Source: Polyangia bacterium (GTDB lineage: Bacteria > Myxococcota_A > Polyangia > Polyangiales > JAUICN01). Taken from it: a DNA stretch of 45,366 nucleotides. Positions within the stretch are counted from its first letter, which is position 1. Every line of letters begins with the position of its first letter. Below, one piece after another: positions 8,901 through 17,022 of the stretch. A program made the position numbers and the translations under genes. A model generated the notes under the pieces. That model was not told where the DNA came from and did not search any database. It worked only from the letters and a program-made list of their open reading frames with translations. The stretch covers positions 1-45,366 of the forward strand of contig JAUICN010000017.1 in NCBI GenBank assembly GCA_030427835.1, read 5' to 3'.

Positions 8901-9351
8901 CGTCGCCGCCTCGGAGAATGTCTTTGCCGTTCTCGCCGTGAATCCTATCGTCTCCGTTTCCGCCTCGGATATCATCGCCACCGCCGCCGCCGTAGATCTC
9001 GTCGTTGCCTGCACCGCCCCGTATGGTGTCGGCGCCGCCTTCGCCGTAGATCAGGTCGTCGCCGGCACCCCCGACGAGTAGGTCGTTGCCCTTGCCTCCG
9101 CAAATCACGTCGTTGCCGCCCCGGCCTGCCAGGCGATCGTTTCCGTTGAATCCTCGGATGCAGTCGTCACCGGACGTGCCGACCAGGGAGTCCGCTCCGG
9201 AGGTGCCGTCGATGATGTTGCTACCAGGGGGGCAGACGCACTGTGCGGAGGCGGTGGGTGCCCAGGCGAGGGTAAGTAGAAGTGCGCTTCCGAGGACCGC
9301 GGCCCTGATCGATCGCGACCCTAGGTCGCTGCAAAAGCGCTTATTCCCCAT
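5980..9351 (-). CDS. Secreted RTX/gingipain-like (C25) protease with MYXO-CTERM-like tail
   Basis: 1123 residues. The start at 9351 has a strong ribosome-binding site (GGGGGA, 6 nt spacing), favouring it over an ATG at 9375. Order: signal peptide ending ASAQ (about residue 37); an array of RTX Ca-binding nonapeptides (GGxGxDxxx type) at about 50-190; beta-rich domains; a C25 (gingipain, caspase-fold) domain at about 740-1060. The catalytic dyad looks intact: His in YNGHGG (about 910) and Cys in SSCTTARFD (about 945). The C-terminus has CSAASGC, a hydrophobic stretch (IVVSVALLIFLG) and an Arg-rich end, like the MYXO-CTERM surface-sorting tripartite signal. It is thus probably a cell-surface cysteine endopeptidase. 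RTX repeats at the N-terminus with a type II-style signal peptide are unusual, since classical RTX proteins carry them near the C-terminus. Confidence 0.86.
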   Translation of the reverse strand: MGNKRFCSDLGSRSIRAAVLGSALLLTLAWAPTASAQCVCPPGSNIIDGTSGADSLVGTSGDDCIRGFNGNDRLAGRGGNDVICGGKGNDLLVGGAGDDLIYGEGGADTIRGGAGNDEIYGGGGGDDIRGGNGDDRIHGENGKDILRGGDGSDMILGGASNDDLFGNGGNDFLDGEAGNNNNDGGAGTDTCLGDPTPVNCEHLSFAVVTDIGMFAHQGQPVVFWKTSTESATLGFELVRIQKDTGFPSPVPHGNVLSMGNSAQNALQGSTYYVVDPSGDASEPGRYAIIETDLHGAKHRYGPFEVNRVPAPRTLPQSLLQEGHLAVPHRQIANITPEQRAPRTQLLSNEKPAAVYVKIASTGVVQIDASDLATWFDHSVQEMEYLIQTQQLGLTMQGQPIAWKASSDGRAVLTFARVTPSIYDAHDRIRITLTPGLTLSDWDGTPTGVLHNETYRATVHAEEDVIPALNVSPDPTKDFWFYKALAPSYGLPTTDLPFTLESTVPDAASATIQLRVYGGQTENVPGEHRIRVELNGTHLDTIAFEGIRPFETSFTVEASDLREGQNNLHLVAEIAQGATHNTVYVDGATIEYTRSYDIPSTPVEFTGALHHNLHLTHAAGDVRILDISNPHQVREVINVGIAGTESSHSLSFTPERSTGTYFAFTESDILSPDGFERDFESDLRNTDNNADHLVITPSSLASEAVRLVNLRNSTRLGQTQLRSMLVNLSDIYDEFSHGRQDPNAIRAFLRYAHQHWERSPRYVVLVGVGTYDYKDTFSMGDNLMPIMLAQTPNGLFASDLKYADILEDDWIPELAVGRLPVRTPTELAGLITKMEQYEQQAPGGWSSKVTLMSDNADRSHDFSESTKTIAGQLSQRFETTHVNQGDFDFDTARDELFAALNGGSLIARYNGHGGADRLSTTGWMTRDDMDQLKPSTELPFFVVSSCTTARFDIPGYDSLGARLVHTPNRGGIALFGPAGVSVTREAEVLTRHLTQLIANEHIGVIGDAAMEAVRRYRNSDESLDTVVMYNLLGDPALHLNTPYEKNDPAEKLNQLHSATSASLASNPSATENYLPESNANIPTCSAASGCNPLSGQGPIVVSVALLIFLGQRQNRRRNRRRRRR

Positions 9352-9587
9352 TTGGTGTCCCCCGATTAAAAACATTCAATCTGAGGACAATTTTTAACCG
9401 AAATGACCCTGTTTGGGTACATATATTCTTATATAAGGGTAATTTTATGTCATTTTGGTAATCTACTGTGTGACGTTCTCCTCCCTTTCTTCACCCCAAT
9501 TCATTCGCCTGTGTCCCTTTTTGGTGACGTTTTGGCGGTCGGTGGCGGGCCAGCTTCGACAGGGGGTTCTGTGCTAGAGCACCCCGA
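9352..9587. other. AT-rich divergent promoter region
   Basis: The gap separates the C25 protease (minus) from the KirBac gene (plus). The segment 9405-9470 is strikingly AT-rich for this genome (TATATTCTTATATAAGGG and ATTTTATG). It probably holds promoters for one or both genes, but no hexamer pair stands out enough to assign. Confidence 0.4.
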
Positions 9588-10532
9588 ATGGGGAACTCGG
9601 GAGGGGTAAAGCAGGGCGATGAAACGACCGGGGGGCGTGTGGCCAACCCGGGGCGTGGGCGGCCGAGTGTACCTCCCGTGGTTCGTTCCGACGGTACCGT
9701 TCAGATCAGCCGAGTGGGTGTGCAGAGGCACTGGGTGCGGGACGTGTACCACTTCTTTCGGACGTCCTCCTGGCCGCTGTTGATGACGATGTTGGCGGCG
9801 GGGTTTGTGGCATCGAATTTGGGTTTTGCGTGTCTCTACTTTTTGGGTGGTGACTGCATTGCGAACGGAAAACCAGGGTCGTTTTTGGATGCGTTCTTTT
9901 TTTCGGTGCAGACCATGTCGACCATCGGGTATGGGAGGCTTGCGCCCGTGGGTGTGTACGCGAATGGGATCGTGTGTTTGGAGGCCCTGTATGGATTGTT
10001 GTTTACGGCCACGGCGACCGGAGTCATTTTTTCGAAATTCGGTACGCCTGTGGCGCGGGTTCGGTACAGCGGAAAGGCGCTCATCTCCCAGGATGTGGGG
10101 GAGCGAAAGCTTATGTTTCGCATGGCCAACGATAGGCCTAGCCACATGATTGTGGAGGCCCAGATTCGGGTGGTCATGGTTTGTGATGAGGTTGAGCCCG
10201 ACGGCGAAATGCGCCGCCGACTCATCGATTTGAAGCTGCAACGCAAGTCTTCACCGTTGTTCTCCCTGACCTGGACTGTGTTTCACGTCATCGACGAAAG
10301 TAGCCCTCTTCATGGTCTGGATAGGAAGGCGCTGGAGGATCTTAACGTGATTTTCATCGTCACCATGACCGGGATCGACGACACCCTGGCCCAAACAGTG
10401 CATTCAAGGCATGCCTACGGTGTGCACGACCTGGAGTTCGACATGAAGTTTGAGGATGTGTTGGTTTCTGCCGAGGACGGTACCCGCCAGGTGAACTACA
10501 ACAACTTTGACCGCCTTCGGCCGGTTTCCTAG
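9588..10532 (+). CDS. Inward-rectifier potassium channel (KirBac type)
   Basis: 314 residues. A cytoplasmic N-terminus with an amphipathic slide helix leads to TM1 (PLLMTMLAAGFVASNLGFA), the pore helix (AFFFSVQTMSTIG), the K+ filter TIGYG at about residue 112, and TM2 (LEALYGLLFTATATGVIF). The cytoplasmic IRK beta-sandwich follows, with the diagnostic HVIDESSPLHG. The family forms homotetrameric K+ channels gated by lipids or ligands. The start at 9588 has no good ribosome-binding site, and a downstream GTG is possible. The gene is convergent with a TSP3 lipoprotein and ends in a bidirectional terminator. Confidence 0.92.
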   Translation: MGNSGGVKQGDETTGGRVANPGRGRPSVPPVVRSDGTVQISRVGVQRHWVRDVYHFFRTSSWPLLMTMLAAGFVASNLGFACLYFLGGDCIANGKPGSFLDAFFFSVQTMSTIGYGRLAPVGVYANGIVCLEALYGLLFTATATGVIFSKFGTPVARVRYSGKALISQDVGERKLMFRMANDRPSHMIVEAQIRVVMVCDEVEPDGEMRRRLIDLKLQRKSSPLFSLTWTVFHVIDESSPLHGLDRKALEDLNVIFIVTMTGIDDTLAQTVHSRHAYGVHDLEFDMKFEDVLVSAEDGTRQVNYNNFDRLRPVS

Positions 10533-10557
10533 CGGGTTGGATTTCCTAGCGGGTTGG
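10525..10557. repeat. Two-copy tandem repeat over the KirBac stop
   Basis: TTTCCTAGCGGGTTGG is present at 10525-10540 and 10542-10557 (17-bp period, identical). The first copy carries the KirBac stop codon (TAG). Confidence 0.8.
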
Positions 10558-10591
10558 GCTTCTTGACAATGTGGATCCTGGGCCGGCTCAA

Positions 10592-10629
10592 AGAAAAACG
10601 GCGAGCCCATGTGGACCCGCCGTTTTTCT
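10592..10629. terminator. Bidirectional rho-independent terminator
   Basis: A perfect 12-bp stem: AGAAAAACGGCG (10592-10603) pairs with CGCCGTTTTTCT (10618-10629) around a 14-nt loop. Flanking A and T runs let it act both for the KirBac gene and for the convergent TSP3 gene ending at 10650. Confidence 0.88.
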
Positions 10630-10649
10630 GCGTCGTGTTTCGCTTAGGG

Positions 10650-13487
10650 CTACTTGACGTAGACCTCCATGGGGCCGTTGGAGCTGTTCGTGGTGGTACT
10701 GCCCCACCTGGCCCGGTCGTTGTAGAACTCCAACGAATCGGTGCTGTGGTCGTTGGCGTTCCAGATGTCCGGATGACTGTACGAAATACTGCTGTTCTGG
10801 TACAGACCGGAGATCGTGGCGTTGGGCCCCACGAAGTGCGTCAACACGTTGTTGCTGTTGTAGGGTGTGTCGCAGTTGGTGGAATGGGTGCAGTTGAGAA
10901 CACGAATGGTCTCCTGCCTCCAGCCGGCGAATACGGAGTCGTCGTACTGCGCTTTGCTCGTTACCGAAGCCGTGGCGGCCGCGCCGGCGGTGCGGATATG
11001 CACCTGCGCTGAAATACCGTCCGCCGTGAGTGCTTGCCACAGCTTCCATTGGTTGTAGCTGTTGCTGGTGCTGAACTGGTCGTCGAGGGTCGTGAGTGTT
11101 CCCGGCGTGACAGGGCCTTCTCGTAGCCGCGTGCATTGATCAGGGCCGTTGCCGTCGGTTCCGTCCGTGGACATGAGGAGTGTCCATCCACCGGCGCCGG
11201 TGTCATCCCCGCTCGCGTCAAAGGTCATGTCGCAGTAGGCGCGGTAGGGGGTGTAGCCTGCGCCTGCCCCGTCAGGATCAATCCAGTATTCCCCATCAGC
11301 TGATGTGGCGTGGGCCGTCTTGATGGCGTTGCAGCTGGTTCCTGGGCAGTTGAAGTTTCCTCCAATCGTTCCGCAGCTTACGTTGCAGGAGGTGGCCTTG
11401 AACTGGTTGTAGAGGGCGGTAATTTCGCTTCCGGTGAGTTCCTTGTTGTACAGCTGGAGCTCATCCATGTGGCCACGGTATTCGTTGCCGGTATGGAAGT
11501 CGTTGAAATCCACGTCATCCAGGTCTCGGGCGTTTTGTCCGACCACGAAGAGCCCGCTGGTGGCCACGGAGTAGCCCGATCGGAGGTTGCTGATGCGCTC
11601 GTTTACACCGTCCACATAGTACTTGAGGGTACCTGTGGTTTGATCCCAGGTAATGGCGACCATGTGCCATTGGCCGTCGGAAATCTCTGTTACGCCGGGG
11701 CCAAAGGTTTCGGTACTGCCACCGATGGTCACGTAGGCGTAGTTGAAATCGGTATTGCTGTCCTGACGTGTGTAGAACCGGAACTCGTTGAGTTGGCTTG
11801 CCGTGGCGTAGTGAAACACCATTCCGTTGTTGTTCGGATTGTTGCCTTGTTGTAGCCAAACCACCATGGAGACGTCGCTGCCTGCGCTGGGGAACCCGGT
11901 GAAGCTATTGATGGTCATGCGTTGTGAGTTGGTTTCGTCAAACAGGATCCCCGTATCGTTGTCGGAGGCGTTGGGTACACCTGCGGTGTTAAGAATGGGG
12001 CTGTCTTTGTACACGCCGTCATGGCCGTTGCCTGAGGAGTCCGCGGCCACGGTGCCAGAGGTTTCTCCGAACCTCCAGTAGGCCACAGGCCCCAGGGCGG
12101 CGTTGCCGCCACAGGCGTCGCATTCGTCGGGCGCTCCGTCGCCATCGGTGTCGAGCATATCGTCCTGGTTGGGGACTCCTGGGCACAGGTCACAGTGGTC
12201 TGCGGTGCCGTCGGAATCGGAGTCCACGTTGTCGTCGCCTCCCGCACAGGCGTCGCAATGGTCTGGCACGCCGTCGGAGTCGTCGTCTTCTCCATCGTCA
12301 CCACCGGCGCAGATGTCACATCCATCGGGTACACCGTCGGAGTCGGCGTCCATACTGTCGTCCGATCCTGGACAGACGTCACAGGTGTCGGGTACGCCGT
12401 CGGAATCCGCGTCTTCGGTGTCGTTTCCGCCGGGGCACACGTCACAGGCGTTGGGGACCGAGTCGGAATCGGAATCCAGGTTGTCGTCTCCCGCGGAGCA
12501 GATGTCGCAACCGTCGGGAACCCCGTCGGAGTCTGTATCCACTGCGTCGTCGTGGCCGGGGCAGATATCGCATGCGTCAGGAACCCCATCGGAGTCCGTA
12601 TCTGTGGAGCCCATGGGGCATGTGTCACAACCATTGGGGATCATGTCCATGTCATCGTCCCGGGTGTCGTCGTGCCCTGGACACACGTCGCAGGCATCGG
12701 GAACGGTATCGCTGTCGGCATCCAACGTGTCGTCACCGGTTGCGCACACGTCGCATGCGTCAGGGATTCCATCGGAGTCCGTGTCGGTTCCATTGTCGTC
12801 CGAACCGGGGCAGATGTCGCAGCCGTTGGGAACCCCGTCTGAATCCGCGTCGTTGGCGTCGTTGGAGCCCGGGCAAACGTCACATCCGTCCGGTACGGTA
12901 TCCATGTCGGTGTCTACGGTGTCGCTGGAACCGGCACAGACGTCGCAGGCATCCGGGACACCGTCGGAGTCTGCGTCGTCATTGTCGTCGCCGGCGGAAC
13001 AGATGTCGCACCCGTCGGGGACGCCGTCGGAGTCTGCGTCATCGTTGTCGTCGTTGGCGGCGCACACGTCGCAACCGTTGGGTACGCCGTCCGAATCGTT
13101 GTCCACCAGGTCATCGTGGCCAGGGCAGATGTCCATGGAGTCGCATACGGTGTCCGAGTCGGAATCGGGGCACGTGCCTCCGTCGCCGGACCCTCCGTCG
13201 TCGGAGCCGCCGTCGCCGAGGGATCCATCTGGGGTACTGCCGTCATCGGCCGAACTGTCTGCAGTTCCTCCGTCCGATAGGGATCCGTCCGCGGTGGTGT
13301 TGCCGCCGTCGTCGTTGCCGCCTCCGTTGCCGGCGTCCACGGTGGTTCCAGCGTCGAGGTTGTCACCCCCGGATCCGCCCCCGTCACCACCGCCGCCGCA
13401 GGCGATCCAGGCGAGGGAGCTTAGGGTGATGACTGCGAATGTGCCGGTCGGAGTATTTAGCCAGGGGGTTTGACGAAGTTCTTGCAT
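10650..13487 (-). CDS. TSP3-repeat / LamG / fibrinogen-like surface lipoprotein (copy A)
   Basis: 945 residues. The ATG at 13487 has an upstream AAGGAA; the upstream in-frame TTG overlaps the predicted -35 and was rejected. Order: a signal peptide with Cys at residue 30 (AWIACGGGG; the -3 Trp makes the lipobox imperfect); a Gly/Asp/Ser-rich linker; about 16 TSP3-type Ca-binding repeats of DxDSDGVPDxCDxC form (about 105-460); a LamG-like lectin domain starting YWRFGETSG (about 465-700); and a fibrinogen-like domain (CNAIKTAHATSADGEYWIDP then YCDMTF and GGWTLLM). The paired cysteines suggest a rigid, disulfide-linked, Ca-stiffened stalk that displays two binding domains, so an adhesin role is inferred. 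It is a paralogue of the next upstream gene, sharing all domains in order. Confidence 0.88.
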   Translation of the reverse strand: MQELRQTPWLNTPTGTFAVITLSSLAWIACGGGGDGGGSGGDNLDAGTTVDAGNGGGNDDGGNTTADGSLSDGGTADSSADDGSTPDGSLGDGGSDDGGSGDGGTCPDSDSDTVCDSMDICPGHDDLVDNDSDGVPNGCDVCAANDDNDDADSDGVPDGCDICSAGDDNDDADSDGVPDACDVCAGSSDTVDTDMDTVPDGCDVCPGSNDANDADSDGVPNGCDICPGSDDNGTDTDSDGIPDACDVCATGDDTLDADSDTVPDACDVCPGHDDTRDDDMDMIPNGCDTCPMGSTDTDSDGVPDACDICPGHDDAVDTDSDGVPDGCDICSAGDDNLDSDSDSVPNACDVCPGGNDTEDADSDGVPDTCDVCPGSDDSMDADSDGVPDGCDICAGGDDGEDDDSDGVPDHCDACAGGDDNVDSDSDGTADHCDLCPGVPNQDDMLDTDGDGAPDECDACGGNAALGPVAYWRFGETSGTVAADSSGNGHDGVYKDSPILNTAGVPNASDNDTGILFDETNSQRMTINSFTGFPSAGSDVSMVVWLQQGNNPNNNGMVFHYATASQLNEFRFYTRQDSNTDFNYAYVTIGGSTETFGPGVTEISDGQWHMVAITWDQTTGTLKYYVDGVNERISNLRSGYSVATSGLFVVGQNARDLDDVDFNDFHTGNEYRGHMDELQLYNKELTGSEITALYNQFKATSCNVSCGTIGGNFNCPGTSCNAIKTAHATSADGEYWIDPDGAGAGYTPYRAYCDMTFDASGDDTGAGGWTLLMSTDGTDGNGPDQCTRLREGPVTPGTLTTLDDQFSTSNSYNQWKLWQALTADGISAQVHIRTAGAAATASVTSKAQYDDSVFAGWRQETIRVLNCTHSTNCDTPYNSNNVLTHFVGPNATISGLYQNSSISYSHPDIWNANDHSTDSLEFYNDRARWGSTTTNSSNGPMEVYVK
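12103..13185 (-). repeat. Coding tandem repeat (TSP3 stalk, copy A)
   Basis: About 16 degenerate DNA units of roughly 55-65 bp encode the Cys-paired TSP3 repeats. Units differ mostly at third positions, which indicates older expansion rather than fresh slippage. Confidence 0.85.
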
Positions 13488-13545
13488 GGTGAAGTGATTC
13501 CTTTTGGGGTCGACAGTGAGGGCGGATTCCACCCCTCTTCTTCGG

Positions 13546-13574
13546 ACACTAACAACGGAAAACTTCTTTTTCAA
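13546..13574 (-). promoter_or_regulatory. Promoter of TSP3 lipoprotein copy A
   Basis: TTGAAA (13569-13574) and TAGTGT (13546-13551) on the minus strand are spaced by 17 nt, about 60 nt upstream of the ATG at 13487. The whole block recurs upstream of copy B with the same hexamers and spacing, which strongly supports it. Confidence 0.75.
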
Positions 13575-13707
13575 CAGAATATGTGGATTTTTCCTTTGAT
13601 ATTATAGTCTCCTTGCGTCCCTGATTGTGGGGGGGCATTCCTTTCTTCCTGAAATCATTTTTGTTTCTCGGGTGTGGCGAACTTCTTTTAGGTTCCTGTT
13701 TTTTCAA

Positions 13708-13745
13708 AGAAAACGGCGGGCCCCTGAAGGAACCCGCCGTTTTCT
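13708..13745 (-). terminator. Rho-independent terminator of TSP3 copy B
   Basis: A perfect 13-bp stem: AGAAAACGGCGGG (13708-13720) pairs with CCCGCCGTTTTCT (13733-13745). It follows the stop at 13767 on the minus strand and is clearly related to the terminator at 10592-10629 after copy A. Confidence 0.88.
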
Positions 13746-13766
13746 ATCTCGTGTCTATTGGGAGAA

Positions 13767-16568
13767 CTACTTTACGTAGACTTCCATGGCCACGTCGGCG
13801 CTGCTTGAACCCCAGGCCGAGTTGTTGTCGTACAACTCGAGGGAATCCGTGGAGTTGTTGGCATTCCATACGTCCGGGTGGTCGTAGTTGATGCTTCCGC
13901 TTTGGTACAACGCTGAGATACTTGCTTTGGGACCTGCAAAGTGGGTGAGCACTTGGTTGCTGTCGTAGGGGGTATCGCAGTTGGTGGCGTGGGTGCAGTT
14001 CAGAACGCGAATGGTAGGTTGCCTCCATCCGGCGAACACGGCGTCGTCGTACTGGGCCTTGCTGGTGACAGACTCGGTGGCGGCGGCGCCAGCGGTACGG
14101 ATATGTACCTGGGCGGAGACTCCGTCGGCCACCAATGCCTGCCAGAGCTTCCACTCGTTGTGGTCATTGGTGTTGTCTGTGTTCTGCAGGGTGGCGTGGG
14201 TGCCCGGGAGGATAGGACCTTCTTCCAACTGGTCGCATGTGTTTGGCCCTGTGCCTGGGTTTCCACTGGTGGACATGAGCAATGTCCAGCCACCTGCACC
14301 GGTGTCGTCGCCTGCTTCGTCAAAGGTCATGTCGCAGTAGGCGCGGTAGGGGGCGTAGCCGGCGGAGCCGTCAGGGTCGATCCAGTACTCCCCGTCCGCA
14401 GAGGTGGAGTGGGCCGTCTTGATGGCGTTGCAGGTGGTACCGGGGCAGTTGAAGCTCCCTCCGATGGTGCTGCAGCTGACGTTGCAGGAGGTGGCCTCAA
14501 ACTGGTTGTAGAGACCTGTGATCTCGGTGCCACTGAGCACCTTGTCGTAGATGCCAAACTCGTCCAAACGACCGCGGAATTCGTTTCCAGTGTAGTAGTC
14601 GCCGGAATCCACGTCGTCCAGATTGCGAGCATCCTGACCGATTACGAACTGGCCGTTCGGGTCGACGGTGTAGCCGGCGCGCAGGTTGCTGATGCGCTCG
14701 TTCACCCCATCCACGTAGTACCGGAGGGTACCTGTGGCCTGTTGCCAGGTCACGCCCACGTGGTGCCATTGGTTGTCAGAGAGATCGGACACACCGGGGC
14801 CAAAGGTTTCTGTGCTGCCACCGATGGTCACGTAAGCGTAGTTGAAACCCGTGCTGCTGTCCTGGCGTGTGTAGAACCGAAACTCATTGAGTCGGCCCCC
14901 TGAAGCGGCGGTGGAGTATTTGAACACCATGCCGTGGTTGTCGGGGTTGCTGTCCTGGCGAAGCCAGAAAAACACGGAGACGTCTTTGCCAGAGCTTGGG
15001 AATCCGGTGAAACTGGGAATCACCATGCGTTGCAGGTTGGTCTCGTCAAAGAAGATACCTGTGTCGTTGTCGGCTGCGTTCTTTACACCTGCGGTATTGA
15101 GAACAGGGCTGTCTTTGTAGGTTCCATCATGGCCGTTGCCGGTGGCGTCCACAGCTGCGTCCGATGCGGAGGTTTCTCCGAATCGCCAGTAGGCCACTGG
15201 GCCAAGGGCGATGTTGGCGCCGCAGGCGTCACACTCGTCGGGGGTGCCGTCTCCATCGGTGTCGAGGGAGTTGTTTTGGTTGGCCACACCTGGGCATAGG
15301 TCGCAGAAGTCTGCGGTGCCGTCGGAGTCGGAGTCCACGTTGTCGTCGCCACCGGCGCAGACGTCGCAGAAGTCGGGAACGGAATCGGAATCGGTGTCGA
15401 CGTTGTCGTCACCCCCGGCGCAGATGTCGCAACCGTCGGGTACGCCGTCGGAGTCGGCATCGCTGCTGTCGTCTGAACCTGCACATAGGTCGCAGGCGTC
15501 GGGTACACCGTCGGAGTCGGCATCTTCGGTGTCGTTGCCTCCGGCGCAGATGTCACAGTGGTCTGCCACGCCGTCGGAATCGGTGTCGACGTTGTCGTCA
15601 CCCCCGGCGCACACGTCGCAGCCGTCGGGTACACCGTCGGAGTCGGTGTCGACTGCGTCGTCATGCCCCATGCAAATGTCACAGGCGTCGGGTACGCCGT
15701 CCATGTCGGCGTCGGCAGAACCCATGGGGCAGGTGTCACAACCGTTGGGGATCATGTCCATGTCGTCATCCAGGGTGTCGTCGTGACCCGCGCACACGTC
15801 GCAGGCGTCGGGCACGCCGTCGGAGTCGGCATCTAGGGTGTCGTCACCGGTTGCGCACACGTCGCAGGCATCAGGCACGCCGTCGGAGTCCGTGTCGGTG
15901 CCGTTGTCGTCCGAACCGGGGCAGATGTCGCAGCCGTTTGGCACACCGTCGGAATCCGCGTCGTTGGTGTCGTTGGAGCCGGCACAGATGTCACAGCCGT
16001 CGGGTACGGTGTCCATGTCCGTATCAACCATGTCGTCCGACCCTGCGCATACGTCACAGGCGTCGGGTACCGTGTCGCTGTCGGCGTCGTCGTTGTCATC
16101 GCCGGCAGAACAGATGTCGCAGCCGTCGGGCACGCCGTCGGAATCCGCGTCGTCGTTGTCGTCGTTGGCGGCGCAAAGGTCACAACCGTTGGGCACGCCA
16201 TCGGAGTCGTCGTCCATCAGGTCATCGTGGCCGGGGCACACATCGCTTGAGTCACATACGGTGTCGGAATCCGAGTCGGGGCACGTGCCACCATCACTGT
16301 CGCCGCCGTCTGGGGAACCACCGTCGCCCATGGAGCCGTCTGTTTGGGTTCCGCCATCGGGGGTTGAGCCACCGTCCGTTTCAACGCTGGAGTCGTCGCC
16401 GCCACCGTTTCCAGCGTCGAGCGTGACACCTGCGTCAAGACCGCCGTTGCCGTTGCCATCGTCGTCGCCGCCGCCGGTGTCTCCACCGCCGCCACAGGCG
16501 ACAAGTGCGATCGACGCTAGGATCGACACGGTTGTTCGTAACCAGATTTCCCGATGTGTTGCTTGCAT
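13767..16568 (-). CDS. TSP3-repeat / LamG / fibrinogen-like surface lipoprotein (copy B)
   Basis: 933 residues, starting at the ATG at 16568 with a GAGAGGGG ribosome-binding site 10 nt upstream. It has a canonical lipobox (ALVACGGGG, Cys at residue 25), a Gly/Asp-rich linker, about 16 TSP3 repeats (about 93-444), a LamG-like domain beginning YWRFGETS (about 447-685) and a fibrinogen-like C-terminus ending MEVYVK. Domain order and much of the sequence match copy A. Differences concentrate in the linker and a few TSP3 units. The predicted leader is longer than in copy A (about 165 nt). It is probably an outer-membrane-anchored, Ca-stabilised adhesin; no enzymatic residues are seen. Confidence 0.9.
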   Translation of the reverse strand: MQATHREIWLRTTVSILASIALVACGGGGDTGGGDDDGNGNGGLDAGVTLDAGNGGGDDSSVETDGGSTPDGGTQTDGSMGDGGSPDGGDSDGGTCPDSDSDTVCDSSDVCPGHDDLMDDDSDGVPNGCDLCAANDDNDDADSDGVPDGCDICSAGDDNDDADSDTVPDACDVCAGSDDMVDTDMDTVPDGCDICAGSNDTNDADSDGVPNGCDICPGSDDNGTDTDSDGVPDACDVCATGDDTLDADSDGVPDACDVCAGHDDTLDDDMDMIPNGCDTCPMGSADADMDGVPDACDICMGHDDAVDTDSDGVPDGCDVCAGGDDNVDTDSDGVADHCDICAGGNDTEDADSDGVPDACDLCAGSDDSSDADSDGVPDGCDICAGGDDNVDTDSDSVPDFCDVCAGGDDNVDSDSDGTADFCDLCPGVANQNNSLDTDGDGTPDECDACGANIALGPVAYWRFGETSASDAAVDATGNGHDGTYKDSPVLNTAGVKNAADNDTGIFFDETNLQRMVIPSFTGFPSSGKDVSVFFWLRQDSNPDNHGMVFKYSTAASGGRLNEFRFYTRQDSSTGFNYAYVTIGGSTETFGPGVSDLSDNQWHHVGVTWQQATGTLRYYVDGVNERISNLRAGYTVDPNGQFVIGQDARNLDDVDSGDYYTGNEFRGRLDEFGIYDKVLSGTEITGLYNQFEATSCNVSCSTIGGSFNCPGTTCNAIKTAHSTSADGEYWIDPDGSAGYAPYRAYCDMTFDEAGDDTGAGGWTLLMSTSGNPGTGPNTCDQLEEGPILPGTHATLQNTDNTNDHNEWKLWQALVADGVSAQVHIRTAGAAATESVTSKAQYDDAVFAGWRQPTIRVLNCTHATNCDTPYDSNQVLTHFAGPKASISALYQSGSINYDHPDVWNANNSTDSLELYDNNSAWGSSSADVAMEVYVK
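15230..16290 (-). repeat. Coding tandem repeat (TSP3 stalk, copy B)
   Basis: About 16 units homologous to the array in copy A, in the same order of unit types (for example the unusual CDTCPMGS unit is present in both). The array was therefore duplicated with the gene rather than expanded independently. Confidence 0.85.
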
Positions 16569-16739
16569 AGTTAAGTTGCCCCTCTCGCCTTTGTTGGATT
16601 GCACCCTGTTGGAACCCACCGTTTGGTGGTGACTGTTTTGATTTTCGCTTGTCCCCATTTTGGAACCCATGTTTTCTCTGTGTGTGTTTTTCCGCATGTT
16701 GTGTATGTCCCTGCACGGGGACTTCCTCACCCTTTTAGG

Positions 16740-16768
16740 ACACTAGCAGTGGAAAATTTCTTTTTCAA
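16740..16768 (-). promoter_or_regulatory. Promoter of TSP3 lipoprotein copy B
   Basis: TTGAAA (16763-16768) and TAGTGT (16740-16745) with a 17-nt spacer. The spacer is AAGAAATTTTCCACTGC against AAGAAGTTTTCCGTTGT in copy A, so conservation extends beyond the hexamers. Confidence 0.75.
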
Positions 16769-17022
16769 TAGAATTCCGGTGTGAGTGCTCCCTTTTTGGT
16801 GACGCTTGAATTACTCCTATTCGGTGTCCAACGTTTTGGGCTGTCCCTGTTTGCGGTCTTCCTCTGGCCCGGCGAGGGGTCAACTCGTTGAATTGAATGG
16901 GTTATTTTCGAACCTGGGTCGTTTTTGGGGGGCTGGGTAGGCGCATGGGCGGGTGTGGTGGCTTGTGTTCTAGGGCTGGGAGTCCTAGTACGGGGCTCGG
17001 TTCTTGGAGGAGCGTCTGCGTT
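16769..17022. other. Divergent region between TSP3 copy B and the bestrophin gene
   Basis: No gene was seen. It contains one copy of the intergenic CCTGGG motif (16908-16923) and the GGAGGAG ribosome-binding site (17006-17012) of the bestrophin-like gene. No convincing promoter for that gene could be picked. Confidence 0.4.
16908..16923 (+). repeat. Intergenic CCTGGG motif, copy 1
   Basis: TCGAACCTGGGTCGTT, inside a 23-bp block (16904-16926) that recurs at 17990-18012 with a single mismatch. It lies 100 nt upstream of the bestrophin-like gene. Confidence 0.6.

Noticed and set aside
12103..13473. Open frame on the plus strand over the TSP3 array (Ser/Pro-rich repeats)
   Set aside because: It is the complement of the Asp/Cys codons of the TSP3 repeats; the minus strand has lipobox, LamG and terminator support.
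12103..16290. Repeated units resembling a CRISPR array
   Set aside because: The units are in-frame coding repeats of a TSP3 stalk with variable unit length and no constant spacer-repeat structure.
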